A DNA stretch of 64,000 nucleotides. Origin: Lentzea sp. NBRC 102530 (GTDB lineage Bacteria > Actinomycetota > Actinomycetes > Mycobacteriales > Pseudonocardiaceae). The stretch lies in NCBI RefSeq assembly GCF_030269365.1, contig NZ_BSTF01000001.1, positions 62,001-126,000 of the forward strand, written 5' to 3'. The notes beneath the pieces were generated by a model. The model saw nothing but the letters and a program-made list of their open reading frames with translations. It did no database searches and had not been told where the DNA came from. How positions within the stretch are numbered: position 1 is the first letter of the stretch; each line of letters begins with the position of its first letter. The translations under genes were made by a program, and so were the position numbers. Shown one piece after another: positions 8,652-17,466 of the stretch.

Positions 8652-8672
8652 GGAGCAGGTTTGCCCGGGCCT

Positions 8673-9971
8673 CTACCTCGGCAAACCCACCAGCTCCCTG
8701 GTCTCCTGCAACGCCGCGAGCTCCCGGCGCAGCACGCCGTCGAGCCAGGTGGCGTCCGACATCCACGACTGGTTGGTGTTGAGGCAGACGTGCACGGCGT
8801 TGCGGTACACCGACAGCGCGATGCCCACGGCGTGGCCGGGCGCGACGGGCGCCACCGGGTAGAGCTCGCAGAGCGCGGCGCCGTCCAGGGACAGCGGCAC
8901 GGACGGCAGCGGCACCGACGTGACCAGCGTGTCGAACAGCAGGGGAGCGCAGCGGCCCATCACCGGCGCGGCCAGTCGGTGCACGAACGGCGGCACGCGG
9001 TCGGCGAGCAGCGGCAACGCTCCGGCGCCGCGGTCCGGGCCCGCGGCCTTGGCGGACTCCATCTGCTCGCGCACCGAGCGCAGGCGTTCCAGCGGGTCGG
9101 CCACGCCCACCGGCAGGGATACGAGGAAGCCCGAGATCTGGTTGCCCGAGCCGGCGTCGCCGGAACGTGAGCGCTGGTTAACCGGGATCAGGGCGCGGAC
9201 GACGGAGTCCGGGCCCGCGCTGCCGTGCGCGGAAAGCCAGTGGCGCAAGGCACCTGTGACGAGCGCGAGCATCACGTCGTTGACCGTGCCGCCGTGGGCG
9301 CGGCGGATTCGGTGCACGTCCGGAAGATCCACGCGCGACATCACCACCCGGCGGGGCCGGGTGGACGAGGTGAGCACCGGCGAGTTCAGGGTCGGCGGGC
9401 GGGTGTTCATCAGGACCGACGACGCGATGTCGAGGGTGTCCTTGATGCCGCGCAGCGACGGCAGGGACGGCAGCAGCGAACGGGGCTCGGGCGCGGCAGC
9501 GTCCGGAATGGACAGCCGGGACGGGTCGAAGAGCCGGATTCCCAGGCCAACGGCCTTCATGCCGTCGCACAACGAGTGGTGCAGCTTCGCCACGACGGCG
9601 AAACGGCCGCCCGCGAGACCGGTCACGACGTGCAGCTCCCACGGCGGGCGCGCCAGGTCGAGCGGCTGCGCCATGAGGTGCGACACCAGCGTGGTGAAGC
9701 GGTCGCGGCCGCGCACGTGGTGCGTGAACACGTGGTCCTCAGGCGCGAAACCGGGGTCCTCCACCCAGCGCGCACCGCCGAGCAACGAGGACCGCGCGCG
9801 CTGCCGCAGGCGCGGGATCTCTTGCGCCCGTTCGCAGAGGACGGCGGCGATGCGGGCCGGATGCACCGGAGTGGACGGTGCGAAGGTCGCGACCGCGCCG
9901 AGGTGCAACGGATTGGTGTCGCCCTCCATTGCGAGGAAAGCGATGTCGAGAGGGGAGAGGTGGTCTGTCAT
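8673..9971 (-). CDS. Wax ester synthase/diacylglycerol acyltransferase (WS/DGAT) family
   Basis: A 432-residue bifunctional-type acyltransferase that transfers acyl groups from acyl-CoA to diacylglycerol or fatty alcohols at the cytoplasmic membrane. The active-site motif HHxxxDG is intact as HHSLCDG at about 131-137. The typical start MTDHLSPLDIAFLAME and the ARPPWELHVV and NDVMLALVTGALRHWL blocks are visible. Length fits the family (about 450). ATG at 9971. It sits between an anti-sigma-type ATPase gene (61 bases upstream) and a HAD gene, all on the minus strand. Storage-lipid synthesis is the established role in mycobacteria and rhodococci. Confidence 0.9.
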   Translation of the reverse strand: MTDHLSPLDIAFLAMEGDTNPLHLGAVATFAPSTPVHPARIAAVLCERAQEIPRLRQRARSSLLGGARWVEDPGFAPEDHVFTHHVRGRDRFTTLVSHLMAQPLDLARPPWELHVVTGLAGGRFAVVAKLHHSLCDGMKAVGLGIRLFDPSRLSIPDAAAPEPRSLLPSLPSLRGIKDTLDIASSVLMNTRPPTLNSPVLTSSTRPRRVVMSRVDLPDVHRIRRAHGGTVNDVMLALVTGALRHWLSAHGSAGPDSVVRALIPVNQRSRSGDAGSGNQISGFLVSLPVGVADPLERLRSVREQMESAKAAGPDRGAGALPLLADRVPPFVHRLAAPVMGRCAPLLFDTLVTSVPLPSVPLSLDGAALCELYPVAPVAPGHAVGIALSVYRNAVHVCLNTNQSWMSDATWLDGVLRRELAALQETRELVGLPR

Positions 9972-10032
9972 AGCTGTGCAAGGAAAACAGGTCCGCGTGT
10001 CAGGCGCATTGCGATGAGATGGCGGTGACTCC

Positions 10033-10929
10033 CTACCGCCCCAAGTACACTCGAACGGTGGTACCGCTGTGACTCGTGTGGGTGCGAACCAGGTCACACA
10101 GCAGGTTCACCATCACGATCCCGAAGCCGGAGAGACCCGTGAACGACGGCGGGAAACCGGAGCCGGAGTCGCTCACCTCGCAGACCGCGGTGCCGCCCTC
10201 GCGCCACATCCGCAGCACTCCGCGGCCCGACGCGTGCAGGATGCTGTTGGTCGCGAGTTCGTTGACCGCCAGCACCAGGTCGTCGACCTGCACTCGCCGC
10301 AACCAGTGCGCGTGCCGCGCCACCAGCTGCCGCAGGTGCGCGAGCGTGCCGACGGTGAACGGGTGCTCCTCGGCGTCCGGAGGCGGCGGGGGCAGCGGCA
10401 CGTTGTAGATGTCGGCGAGCCCGGACGGGTCGGTGTACCACTCGCTCGCCACCCGCCGCTCGCCGTCGATCACCACGGGGTGCGTGCGCCGCGCGTCCTC
10501 CAGCACGTGCCCCGCCAGCGCGGAGGCGTCGTACGGGCAGAGGATGACGCCCGGCCTGCCCTCGAACGCGGTGTTGATCAACGCCTCGTGCTGCACGCAC
10601 GCCGGGTACTCGAGCGCGGTGCGGCCCGGCCACATCGGCTCGCCGACCATCCGGAACCGCCGTTGCGTGCTCGCGCTGAACGCCATCAGCACGCCCGGGA
10701 TGATCCGGCCGGGGTTGCGGCCCGCCTCCGTCATGTCGATGAAGTGGACCTCGTCCGCCCGGCCGCCGAGCCGTTCGCGCAACGGGCCGATGCTCGCCTC
10801 CGGCACCGCCACCAGCACCGGCTCGCCGCAGTCGACGCCGTCCGCCACGAATCCGGCCGTACCGGAGAGGAACGCGTCCTCGTCGCGGTAGAACAGGGCT
10901 TCGTGGGCGAACGGGGCAACGGAGTTCAT
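10033..10929 (-). CDS. Anti-sigma regulatory factor with MEDS-like and HATPase domains (RsbA-like)
   Basis: A 298-residue protein with two parts. Residues ~1-175 form a MEDS-type sensor domain (HEALFYRDEDAFLSGTAGFV, then the conserved LCPYDASAL). Residues ~195-298 form a GHKL ATPase of the RsbW/SpoIIAB type (DLVLAVNELATNSILHA, SDSGSGF, GFGIVMVNLLCD). It has no histidine phosphorylation box. Such proteins act as serine kinases or anti-sigma/anti-anti-sigma switches in sigma-B-like stress signalling. It heads a probable minus-strand operon with WS/DGAT and HAD genes. No sigma factor or STAS partner is adjacent. Confidence 0.85.
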   Translation of the reverse strand: MNSVAPFAHEALFYRDEDAFLSGTAGFVADGVDCGEPVLVAVPEASIGPLRERLGGRADEVHFIDMTEAGRNPGRIIPGVLMAFSASTQRRFRMVGEPMWPGRTALEYPACVQHEALINTAFEGRPGVILCPYDASALAGHVLEDARRTHPVVIDGERRVASEWYTDPSGLADIYNVPLPPPPPDAEEHPFTVGTLAHLRQLVARHAHWLRRVQVDDLVLAVNELATNSILHASGRGVLRMWREGGTAVCEVSDSGSGFPPSFTGLSGFGIVMVNLLCDLVRTHTSHSGTTVRVYLGR

Positions 10930-11111
10930 CGGCTTCCCGGTGAGGTCGGCGACTGCGGCAGGTCACCATTCTGCTACCCGTAACGGTGTTTCGGCGGGGG
11001 CCAGGCCGGTGGTTGTCCACGGCGTGGGAGGTGTGAACGCGGTTCATCGTGCGTGCGGGCAAAAGCCCAGGCAGACTCGCGGTTGTCGGGGCCTTGCGAG
11101 GAGGTGACGCC

Positions 11112-11849
11112 GTGCTCGCGCACCACACGCTGACCGGGCCGGAGGACGCGCCGGTGCTGGTGCTCGGCAACGCGCTCGGCACGACGACCGGACTGTGGCG
11201 CGACTTCTCCCTGCCGTTCCGGCTGCTGCGCTTCGACCACCGCGGCCACGGCCTGACCCCCGCCGTACCCGGTCCGTGCGCGATCGAGGACCTCGCGCGG
11301 GACGTGCTGGAACTGTTGGACCACCTGGAGTTGCGCCAGGTGCACTACTGCGGTGTGTCGCTCGGAGGCATGGTCGGCATGTGGCTCGCCGCGCACACCG
11401 ACCGCGTCTCGAAGCTCGCGCTGCTGTGCACCACCGCGCACGTGCCGGACAAGGCGCGGCTCGACGACCGGATCACGCGGCTGCGCGCCGGAGGCATGGC
11501 GGCGGTGGCGGACCGGGTCGTCGAACGCTGGTTCACGCCGCTGTGCCCGCCCGACGTCGTCGACGCCTTCCGCGCCGACCTGCTGAAGGTCGACCTGCCG
11601 ACGTACCTCGCGTGCGTCGAGGGCGTGCGCGACATGGACCTGCGGCCGGACCTCGCCAAGATCGACGCGCCGACCGTGGTGATCGCCGCCGCGCAGGACC
11701 ACGCGACACCGACCGAACTCGTCCGGCAGATCAACGACGAACTCCCCGACTCGGAGCTCTACGTCGTCGGCGACGCGGCGCACCTCGCGGTCGTCGAGGC
11801 GCCCCGGACCATCTCGGTCATCCTCGACGACCACTTCGGCAACGACTAG
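11112..11849 (+). CDS. pcaD: Alpha/beta hydrolase, probable 3-oxoadipate enol-lactonase
   Basis: A 245-residue alpha/beta hydrolase. The nucleophile elbow is GVSLGGMVG (Ser), with the acid in AAAQDHATP and His in GDAAHLAVVEAP. The wording HYCGVSLGGMVGMWLAAH and FDHRGHGLTPA is typical of PcaD, which opens 3-oxoadipate enol-lactone in the beta-ketoadipate pathway. I chose the GTG at 11112 because GAGGAGG lies just upstream; an in-frame ATG at 11049 lacks a good ribosome site. No other pca gene is adjacent, so the assignment rests on the sequence alone and another esterase role is possible. The gene runs into a 167-bp palindrome. Confidence 0.7.
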   Translation: MLAHHTLTGPEDAPVLVLGNALGTTTGLWRDFSLPFRLLRFDHRGHGLTPAVPGPCAIEDLARDVLELLDHLELRQVHYCGVSLGGMVGMWLAAHTDRVSKLALLCTTAHVPDKARLDDRITRLRAGGMAAVADRVVERWFTPLCPPDVVDAFRADLLKVDLPTYLACVEGVRDMDLRPDLAKIDAPTVVIAAAQDHATPTELVRQINDELPDSELYVVGDAAHLAVVEAPRTISVILDDHFGND

Positions 11850-11855
11850 ACCCGG

Positions 11856-12022
11856 CTAGTGGTGTGGCTCGGAACGTTGCCGGGGGAATTCGCGGTCAGA
11901 CGGGTGCATCGTGGTGCCGCCCCCACGTCCTCGTACTGGTGGTACGAGGGCGTGGGGGCGGTGCCGGGAGGCGCCCTGCTGGGCGTGGATTACCTCGCCA
12001 ACGTTCCGAGGCGCGCCACTAG
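11856..12022. repeat. 167-bp imperfect palindromic element between convergent genes
   Basis: The whole segment is one inverted repeat, starting CTAGTGG and ending CCACTAG, centred on base 11939. The two ~81-bp arms align without any gap at about three quarters identity. The inner 23 bases of each arm differ at only about three positions around a 5-base loop (TGGTG), and a 12-base block CTCGGAACGTTG is exact in both arms. Most of the mismatches become G-U pairs in a plus-strand RNA. It starts 6 bases after the pcaD stop, and its last bases supply the stop codon of the MOSC gene. It could be a MITE-like element, a structured RNA or a bidirectional terminator. Confidence 0.9.
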
Positions 12023-12558
12023 ACCTTCTCCAGCGGACGGTGCGGCTGCGCCGGCAGCTCCACCCGGATCTCGTCACCGGGCCGCACGACGCCACCGACG
12101 AGCACGATCGACATGATCCCCGCGCGCCGGACGAGTTCGCCGTCCGCGCCACGGCCGACGACCTCCTTGAGCAGGCCGCTCGCGAAGTCGTCGATCTGCA
12201 CGCACGGGTTGCGCAGCCCGGTCACCTCGACCACGGCCTCGGCACCCAGGCGCAGCACCGTTCCCGTCGGCAGGCCGAGCAGGTCGATGCCGCGCGTCGT
12301 GACGTTCTCGCCGATCTGGCCGGGCTCCACCGCGTAGCCCTTCTCCGCCAGCTCGTCGAAGAGCTCGGCGTGCATCAGGTGCACCTGACGCAGGTTGGGC
12401 TGGGTCGGGTCCTGGGCCACGCGCGACCGGTGCTTCACCGTCACGCCCTGGTGGACATCACCTTCGACGCCGAGACCGGCGAGCAGTGTGATGCTCTCCC
12501 GTGACGGCTTCGTGAACGTGTACTCCTCGTTGCGGCACACCGCTGTAACAACCCCCAT
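12019..12558 (-). CDS. MOSC-domain protein
   Basis: About 179 residues, a MOSC (molybdenum cofactor sulfurase C-terminal) domain protein. Features: VTAVCRNEEYTFTKPSRESITLLAGLGVEGDVH at the start of the fold, NLRQVHLMHAELFDEL, GQIGENVTTRG, and GLRNPCVQIDDF with the conserved Cys. MOSC proteins bind sulfur carriers or a molybdenum cofactor and include YiiM-like reductases of N-hydroxylated compounds. ATG codons at 12558, 12567 and 12570 are all possible starts. The TAG stop lies inside the 167-bp palindrome, so the last codons may have been altered when that element arose. Confidence 0.8.
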   Translation of the reverse strand: MGVVTAVCRNEEYTFTKPSRESITLLAGLGVEGDVHQGVTVKHRSRVAQDPTQPNLRQVHLMHAELFDELAEKGYAVEPGQIGENVTTRGIDLLGLPTGTVLRLGAEAVVEVTGLRNPCVQIDDFASGLLKEVVGRGADGELVRRAGIMSIVLVGGVVRPGDEIRVELPAQPHRPLEKV

Positions 12559-12773
12559 GCCCGCCATCATGCACGAACTGTTGAGACGCAGGGGATACGC
12601 CGAACGGCGGAGTGAAACACGGAAGGACGAATCGATCAAGGTGTCTCAATTCAAGTCACCCGATGGTGTCCTACCTGCATCGATGCACCAAACTGTGGAA
12701 ACGCTCTCACGAACTTCCGGCAAGAGTCTTGACTAAAGCTCACCTCACGCTGTTGACTCCGTCACACCTCGTC

Positions 12774-12797
12774 GGAACCGGTTACGGAACCGGTTCC
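12774..12797. promoter_or_regulatory. Tandem palindromic operators upstream of LacI gene
   Basis: GGAACCGGTT followed two bases later by the perfect palindrome GGAACCGGTTCC. The two AACCGGTT cores are centred 12 bases apart, about one helical turn, and lie 26-49 bases before the LacI ATG. The central CG dyad is typical of LacI-family sites, so self-regulation by the adjacent LacI gene is likely. Confidence 0.6.
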
Positions 12798-12822
12798 AGG
12801 AGGCGGCGGAAGGAAGTTCGGC

Positions 12823-13818
12823 ATGCGTGTCACGATCGCAGAGGTCGCCCAACGCGCCCAGGTGTCCAAAGCGACCGTGTCACGTGTGCTGAACGGCAAG
12901 CCGGACGTGGACGCCTCGACCGCGCAACGCGTGCGCAAGGTGATCGACGAGATCGGCTACGTCCCCAGCGCCCGCGCCGTCGGTCTGGCCAGGGGCCGGA
13001 CCCGCACGGTCGCGATGCTCGCGCCGTCGCTCACCTGGCCGTGGATGGGCGAGGTGCTGCAGGGCATCGTCGACACCCTCGAAGCGGACGGCTACGGGCT
13101 GCTGCTCTACACCCTCAACCGGGGTCCCGAGTCGCTCAACCAGTTCGCGAACCACGTCTCCGCCAACGCTTTCGACGGCCTGCTGGTCGTCGAGCCGCCG
13201 GACGCGCTGCACTACATCTCCACGCTCTACCGGGCGGGCCTGCCGGTCGTCATGATCGACGACCGCGGCTCGCACCCGGAGTTCCCTTCGGTGACGACGA
13301 CGAACCGGCAGGGAGGCGCAGATGTCGCGAGGCATCTCGTCGCGGCAGGCCGCCGCAGGTTCGCCGTCGTCACCGGACCACCGCACTTCGGGTGCACTCA
13401 GGCGAGGCTGGACGGGTTCCGGCTCGCTTTGGCGGAAGCGGGCCTGACGCTGCACCCGGACCTCGTCGTCGACGGCGACTTCACCACGGAGGGTGGTGAA
13501 GTCGCCGTCGACAAGCTCGTCGCGAGCGGAATCCCGTTCGACGCCGTGTTCGCGCAGAACGACCTCTCGGCGGTCGGCGTGCTGCGGGCACTGAGGGAGT
13601 CCGGCCGGAGCGTCCCCGACGACGTCTCCGTGGTGGGCTTCGACGACGTCCCGGTCGCGGGACACACCGAACCCCGGCTGACGACGATCCGCCAGCCGCT
13701 GCAGGAGATGGGTGCCGCCGCCGCGCGGATGCTGCTCTCCACGCTCGAGGGACAGCCCATGCCCGACCACCCGCTGGTGCTGCCGACCTCGTTGATCGTG
13801 CGCGAATCCGCGCCCTGA
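12823..13818 (+). CDS. LacI-family transcriptional regulator
   Basis: A 331-residue repressor. The N-terminal HTH is VTIAEVAQRAQVSKATVSRVLNGKPDVDAS with a hinge helix (SARAVGLARG). A periplasmic-binding-type sugar sensor follows, ending in the conserved DVSVVGFDDVPVAGHTEPRLTTIRQP. Strong ribosome site (GGAGGCGGCGGAAGGAAG region) before the ATG. It precedes the sugar ABC/GH1 operon in the same direction, with a hairpin and a GAGAGCGCTCTC box between. Its own promoter carries a different palindrome (GGAACCGGTTCC), so it may control itself, the operon, or both. Confidence 0.92.
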   Translation: MRVTIAEVAQRAQVSKATVSRVLNGKPDVDASTAQRVRKVIDEIGYVPSARAVGLARGRTRTVAMLAPSLTWPWMGEVLQGIVDTLEADGYGLLLYTLNRGPESLNQFANHVSANAFDGLLVVEPPDALHYISTLYRAGLPVVMIDDRGSHPEFPSVTTTNRQGGADVARHLVAAGRRRFAVVTGPPHFGCTQARLDGFRLALAEAGLTLHPDLVVDGDFTTEGGEVAVDKLVASGIPFDAVFAQNDLSAVGVLRALRESGRSVPDDVSVVGFDDVPVAGHTEPRLTTIRQPLQEMGAAAARMLLSTLEGQPMPDHPLVLPTSLIVRESAP

Positions 13819-13850
13819 CACACCCCGCTCCACCACAACTGAAACGGACC

Positions 13851-13877
13851 CGCCAGGCCACCGGATGCGGCCTGGCG
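13851..13877 (+). terminator. Hairpin downstream of LacI gene
   Basis: CGCCAGGCC, 9-base loop, GGCCTGGCG: nine perfect GC-rich pairs about 30 bases after the LacI stop, with no T-run. It probably separates LacI transcription from the downstream transporter operon. Confidence 0.5.
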
Positions 13878-13895
13878 AGTTCGCCGTACGCATGA

Positions 13896-13907
13896 GAGAG
13901 CGCTCTC
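13896..13907. promoter_or_regulatory. GAGAGCGCTCTC operator upstream of oligosaccharide ABC operon
   Basis: A perfect 12-bp palindrome 25 bases before the ATG of the binding-protein gene. It resembles the CebR operator (TGGGAGCGCTCCCA) of streptomycete cellobiose genes. Exact copies of the 12-mer occur at 27543 and 27679. Confidence 0.7.
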
Positions 13908-13932
13908 ATGCTCCGTATCGGGAGATTCCCCC

Positions 13933-15576
13933 ATGCGCAGAACAATCATCGTCGCGCTGGCTTTGGCGCTCGCGGTGACAGGTTGCTCCTCCGGTGGTGC
14001 CTCGAAGGCCACCGGCGTGCTGACCGTCGGCATGCCCAACGGGCCGCTGACCGAGAACCACAACCCGTTCCTGCCCACGTCGGCGGCGGGTTCGCTGGGG
14101 TACCGGTACCAGATCTACGAGCCGCTGGCGTTCGTGAACAACACGCGCCCGGCCCAGGACCCGGTGCCGTGGCTCGCGACCAAGTGGGACTGGGCCCCCG
14201 ACTACAAGAAGGTCACCTTCACGATCCGGGAGAACGTGAAGTGGTCCGACGGCAAGCCGCTCACGGCCGCCGACGTCGCGTTCTCGTACGAGATCCTGAA
14301 GAAGTGGCCCGCGCTCAACAACCGCGACTCGCTCAAGGTCGAGACCGCCACGGCCACGCCGGACGGCAAGGTCGAGGTCTCGTTCGCGAGCCCGCAGTTC
14401 GTGAACCGCAACAAGGTCATCAGCGCGATGGTGATCCCGCAGCACATCTGGAGCACCGTCCCGGACCCGACGACCTACACGAACCCGAAGCCCGTCGGCA
14501 CCGGCCCGTACGAGCTGAAGTCGTTCACCTCGCAGACCGTCACGATCGCGCGGCGCGCGGAGTACTGGCAGGAACTGCCCAAGGTCCCGGAGATCCAGTA
14601 CACCTCGTACAACGACAACACGGCGCAGACCACCGCGCTGGCGTCGGGCGCGAGCCAGTGGTCGTACGTCTTCATCCCGGACTACCAGAAGCTCTACGTC
14701 GACAAGGACCCGGCGAACCACAAGCTCTGGTTCCCCGCCGGTCTCGGCATCCACGGCCTCTGGCTGAACACGACCGTCGCGCCGTTCGACAACGCCGCGC
14801 TGCGCTCGGCGATGTCCGACGTGATCGACCGCGAGGCGATCTTCGTCAAGGGTGAGGCCCGCCTGTTCCCGAAGCTCGAGTCGAAGACCGGCATGCCGCT
14901 GCCCGCCGGTGACTCGTTCCTCGCGCCGGAGTACAAGGACGCGAAGTTCAAGATCGACGTCGAGGGCGCGAAGGCCAAGCTCACCGCCGCCGGCTTCAAG
15001 TACGCGGGCGACGTGCTGCAGGCTCCCGACGGCAAGCCCGTCACGATCGAGCTCACGAACCCGTCCGGCTGGTCGGACTACCTGACCGTGCTCGACATCA
15101 TCAAGGGCGACCTGAAGAAGATCGGCATCGAGGCGACCGTGCGCACGCAGACCGCGGACGCGTGGACGACCGACTTCGCCAACGGCGCGTTCCAGGGCTC
15201 GCTGCGCTGGACCAACACCGGTGCCACGCCGTACGAGATGTACCAGAACATCATGGACGGCGCGGAGATCAAGCCGATGGGGCAGACGGCTGCGGTGAAC
15301 TTCGGCCGCTACAACAACCCCGAGGCGACGGCGGCGCTGGCCGAGTACGCGAACGCGGCCGACGACGCGGCGCGGGCCAAGGCCCTCGCGGTGCTGCAGA
15401 AGATCATGGTCGAGCAGGTGCCGATGATCCCGACCTCCGCCGGCCCGATCGGCGCGGAGTACAGCACGAAGAACTGGGTCGGCTGGCCTTCCGAGGAGGA
15501 CCCGTACGGTCCGCCGCAGGCGACCCTGCCGAACGCTCTGCAGATCGTCATGAAGCTGAAGCCCGCGGGGTCCTAG
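13933..15576 (+). CDS. Family-5 ABC transporter substrate-binding lipoprotein
   Basis: A 547-residue extracellular binding protein with a signal peptide and lipobox ([10 protein letters not shown]; Cys at about 17). The family-5 (OppA/DppA) fold is evident from [32 protein letters not shown] and the C-terminal dipeptide-type hinge. Family-5 proteins usually bind peptides, but members such as those of Thermotoga bind cellobiose or laminaribiose. Here the operon ends with a GH1 beta-glucosidase and is preceded by a CebR-like operator, so a beta-gluco-oligosaccharide ligand is the best inference. It is the first gene of a six-gene operon with very short or overlapping junctions. Confidence 0.9.
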   Translation: MRRTIIVALALALAVTGCSSGGASKATGVLTVGMPNGPLTENHNPFLPTSAAGSLGYRYQIYEPLAFVNNTRPAQDPVPWLATKWDWAPDYKKVTFTIRENVKWSDGKPLTAADVAFSYEILKKWPALNNRDSLKVETATATPDGKVEVSFASPQFVNRNKVISAMVIPQHIWSTVPDPTTYTNPKPVGTGPYELKSFTSQTVTIARRAEYWQELPKVPEIQYTSYNDNTAQTTALASGASQWSYVFIPDYQKLYVDKDPANHKLWFPAGLGIHGLWLNTTVAPFDNAALRSAMSDVIDREAIFVKGEARLFPKLESKTGMPLPAGDSFLAPEYKDAKFKIDVEGAKAKLTAAGFKYAGDVLQAPDGKPVTIELTNPSGWSDYLTVLDIIKGDLKKIGIEATVRTQTADAWTTDFANGAFQGSLRWTNTGATPYEMYQNIMDGAEIKPMGQTAAVNFGRYNNPEATAALAEYANAADDAARAKALAVLQKIMVEQVPMIPTSAGPIGAEYSTKNWVGWPSEEDPYGPPQATLPNALQIVMKLKPAGS

Positions 15577-15580
15577 GAAA

Positions 15581-16486
15581 ATGAACGAAGTCGCGCTTGA
15601 AGCGAAGGGTCTGGTCAAGACCTACAAGCGCGTGCGTGCGGTGCAGGACGTCTCCATCGTCCTGCGCCGCGGGCGCGTGACCGCCCTCGTCGGCGAATCC
15701 GGCTCAGGCAAGTCGACGGTGGCGAAGCTGCTCGCGCGGCTCGTGGACCCCACCTCCGGCGAGATCCTGCTGGACGGCGAGAAGGTGCGGAAGGTCCGGG
15801 ACTACCGGCGCAAGGTCCAGATGGTGTTCCAGGACCCCTTCGCATCGCTCAACCCGATCCACACGATCCGCTACCACCTGACCCGGCCGCTCAAGATCCA
15901 CCGGCGGACGGAGACGGTGGAGGAGTTGCTCGAGAGGGTGAACCTGCCCGCCGACTTCGCCTCGCGCTACCCGCACGAGCTGTCGGGCGGGCAGCGGCAG
16001 CGCGTGGCGATCGCCCGCGCGCTCGCCGCGAACCCAGAGGTGCTGCTCGCCGACGAGCCGGTGTCCATGTTGGACGTCTCCATCCGGCTCGGCGTGCTGA
16101 ACCTGTTGCTGGACCTCAAGGAACGGCTCAAGCTCGCCGTCCTCTACATCACCCACGACATCGCGTCGGCGCGCTACTTCGCCGACGAGACGTTCGTGAT
16201 GTACGGCGGGCAGATCGTCGAGGGCGGCGACAGCGAGACCGTGACGCAACGGCCCGCGCACCCGTACACGCAGCTGCTGATCGAGTCGGCGCCGGACCCC
16301 GAACGGGCGGTCGTCGCACTCGACGCACCGGCCGTGGAGTCGACGCAGGTCTCGACCGGCTGCCCGTTCGCGCCGCGCTGCCCGAAGGTGCAGGAGCGGT
16401 GCTGGACCGAGGCGCCCCCGCGCGTCGAGGTCGACTCGTACGGGCACTGGGCGGCGTGCTGGTTGTACGCGGAGGCCGCGGCATGA
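15581..16486 (+). CDS. Oligopeptide/oligosaccharide ABC transporter ATPase (OppF/DppF type)
   Basis: A 301-residue ATPase starting 4 bases after the binding-protein gene. Walker A is GESGSGKST, the Q-loop is in QMVFQDPF, the signature LSGGQRQR, Walker B VLLADEP and the switch His in ITHDIAS. The C-terminal oligopeptide-transport extension has the [14 protein letters not shown] cysteine pattern of Opp/Dpp ATPases, some of which carry an iron-sulfur cluster. It pairs with the second ATPase encoded at the end of the transporter genes. Its stop overlaps the start of the first permease gene (ATGA). Confidence 0.93.
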   Translation: MNEVALEAKGLVKTYKRVRAVQDVSIVLRRGRVTALVGESGSGKSTVAKLLARLVDPTSGEILLDGEKVRKVRDYRRKVQMVFQDPFASLNPIHTIRYHLTRPLKIHRRTETVEELLERVNLPADFASRYPHELSGGQRQRVAIARALAANPEVLLADEPVSMLDVSIRLGVLNLLLDLKERLKLAVLYITHDIASARYFADETFVMYGGQIVEGGDSETVTQRPAHPYTQLLIESAPDPERAVVALDAPAVESTQVSTGCPFAPRCPKVQERCWTEAPPRVEVDSYGHWAACWLYAEAAA

Positions 16487-17463
16487 CGTTCCTGCTCCGC
16501 CGTGCACTGTTCTACTTGGTGACCCTGTGGGCGGCCATCACGGTGAACTTCCTGCTGCCGCGCCTGCTTCCGGGCGACCCGGTGCAGGCCATGATCACCA
16601 AGCTCGGTGGCCGGCTCAACAGCGACGCGATGGCGTCGCTGTACGTCCTCTTCGGACTCGACGAGAACAAGTCGATCTGGGAGCAGTACCTCGAGTACTG
16701 GGGCTCGCTGTTCCGCGGCGACCTCGGGCTGTCGTTCACGTTCTTCCCGACCCCGGTCGCGGACGTGCTCGCGCAGTCGATGCCGTGGACGCTCGGTCTC
16801 GTCGGCGTCACCACGATCATCGCGTTCCTCCTCGGCACCCTGCTGGGCGTCTACGCGGGCTGGAAGCGCGGGTCGTGGATGGACAACCTCATCCCGGTCA
16901 CGACGTTCCTCTCGTCGATCCCGTACTTCTGGCTCGGGCTGATCGCGATCTCGCTGTTCTCCGTGACGTGGCCGCTGCTGCCGGCCGCCGGCGGGTACGC
17001 GCCGGGGCTCGTGCCGGAGTTCTCCGGCGAGTTCATCGGCAGCGTGCTGGAGCACGCGATCCTGCCCGGCGTCACGATCATCGTGAGCTCGGTGGCCGGC
17101 TGGATCCTCGGCATGCGCAACATGATGGTGACCGTGACGGCCGAGGACTACGTGCTCGTCGCACGGGCCAAGGGCCTCACCCAGAAGCGGATCATGTTCG
17201 CCTACGCCGCGCGCAACGCCGTGCTGCCGTCGATCTCGGGTTTCGCGCTGTCGCTGGGCTTCATCGTCGGCGGCGCCCTGCTGGTCGAGATGGTGTTCTC
17301 CTACCCGGGCCTCGGCTACGTGCTGTTCCAGGGCATCGGCGGCAAGGACTACCCGTTGATGCAGGGCGTGTTCCTGGTGATCACGCTGGCGGTGCTGGTG
17401 GCGAACCTGCTCGCGGACATCGGCTACCTGCTGCTGGACCCGCGCACCCGGAAGGAGGGCTGA
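16483..17463 (+). CDS. ABC transporter permease (DppB/OppB type)
   Basis: A 326-residue inner-membrane permease. The N-terminal segment [31 protein letters not shown] is the usual OppB start, and there are about six hydrophobic helices. The ATPase-contact EAA loop is at [29 protein letters not shown]. The start ATG overlaps the previous stop codon, showing tight coupling. Together with the next gene it forms the membrane channel of the importer. Confidence 0.93.
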   Translation: MTFLLRRALFYLVTLWAAITVNFLLPRLLPGDPVQAMITKLGGRLNSDAMASLYVLFGLDENKSIWEQYLEYWGSLFRGDLGLSFTFFPTPVADVLAQSMPWTLGLVGVTTIIAFLLGTLLGVYAGWKRGSWMDNLIPVTTFLSSIPYFWLGLIAISLFSVTWPLLPAAGGYAPGLVPEFSGEFIGSVLEHAILPGVTIIVSSVAGWILGMRNMMVTVTAEDYVLVARAKGLTQKRIMFAYAARNAVLPSISGFALSLGFIVGGALLVEMVFSYPGLGYVLFQGIGGKDYPLMQGVFLVITLAVLVANLLADIGYLLLDPRTRKEG

Positions 17464-17466
17464 GGG

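Noticed and set aside
11112..11849. Complete beta-ketoadipate pathway together with the dioxygenase at 2530
   Set aside because: The two genes are 8 kb apart, the dioxygenase is predicted to be exported, and no pcaGHBC genes are present.
11856..12022. Integron attC site or transposon with a gene
   Set aside because: No integrase or transposase nearby and no typical attC R and L boxes; the element is too short for a gene.
13906..15618. A 570-codon minus-strand frame opposite the binding-protein gene
   Set aside because: Composition is Arg/Val/Leu-rich shadow coding; the plus-strand lipoprotein has clear family motifs and a lipobox.
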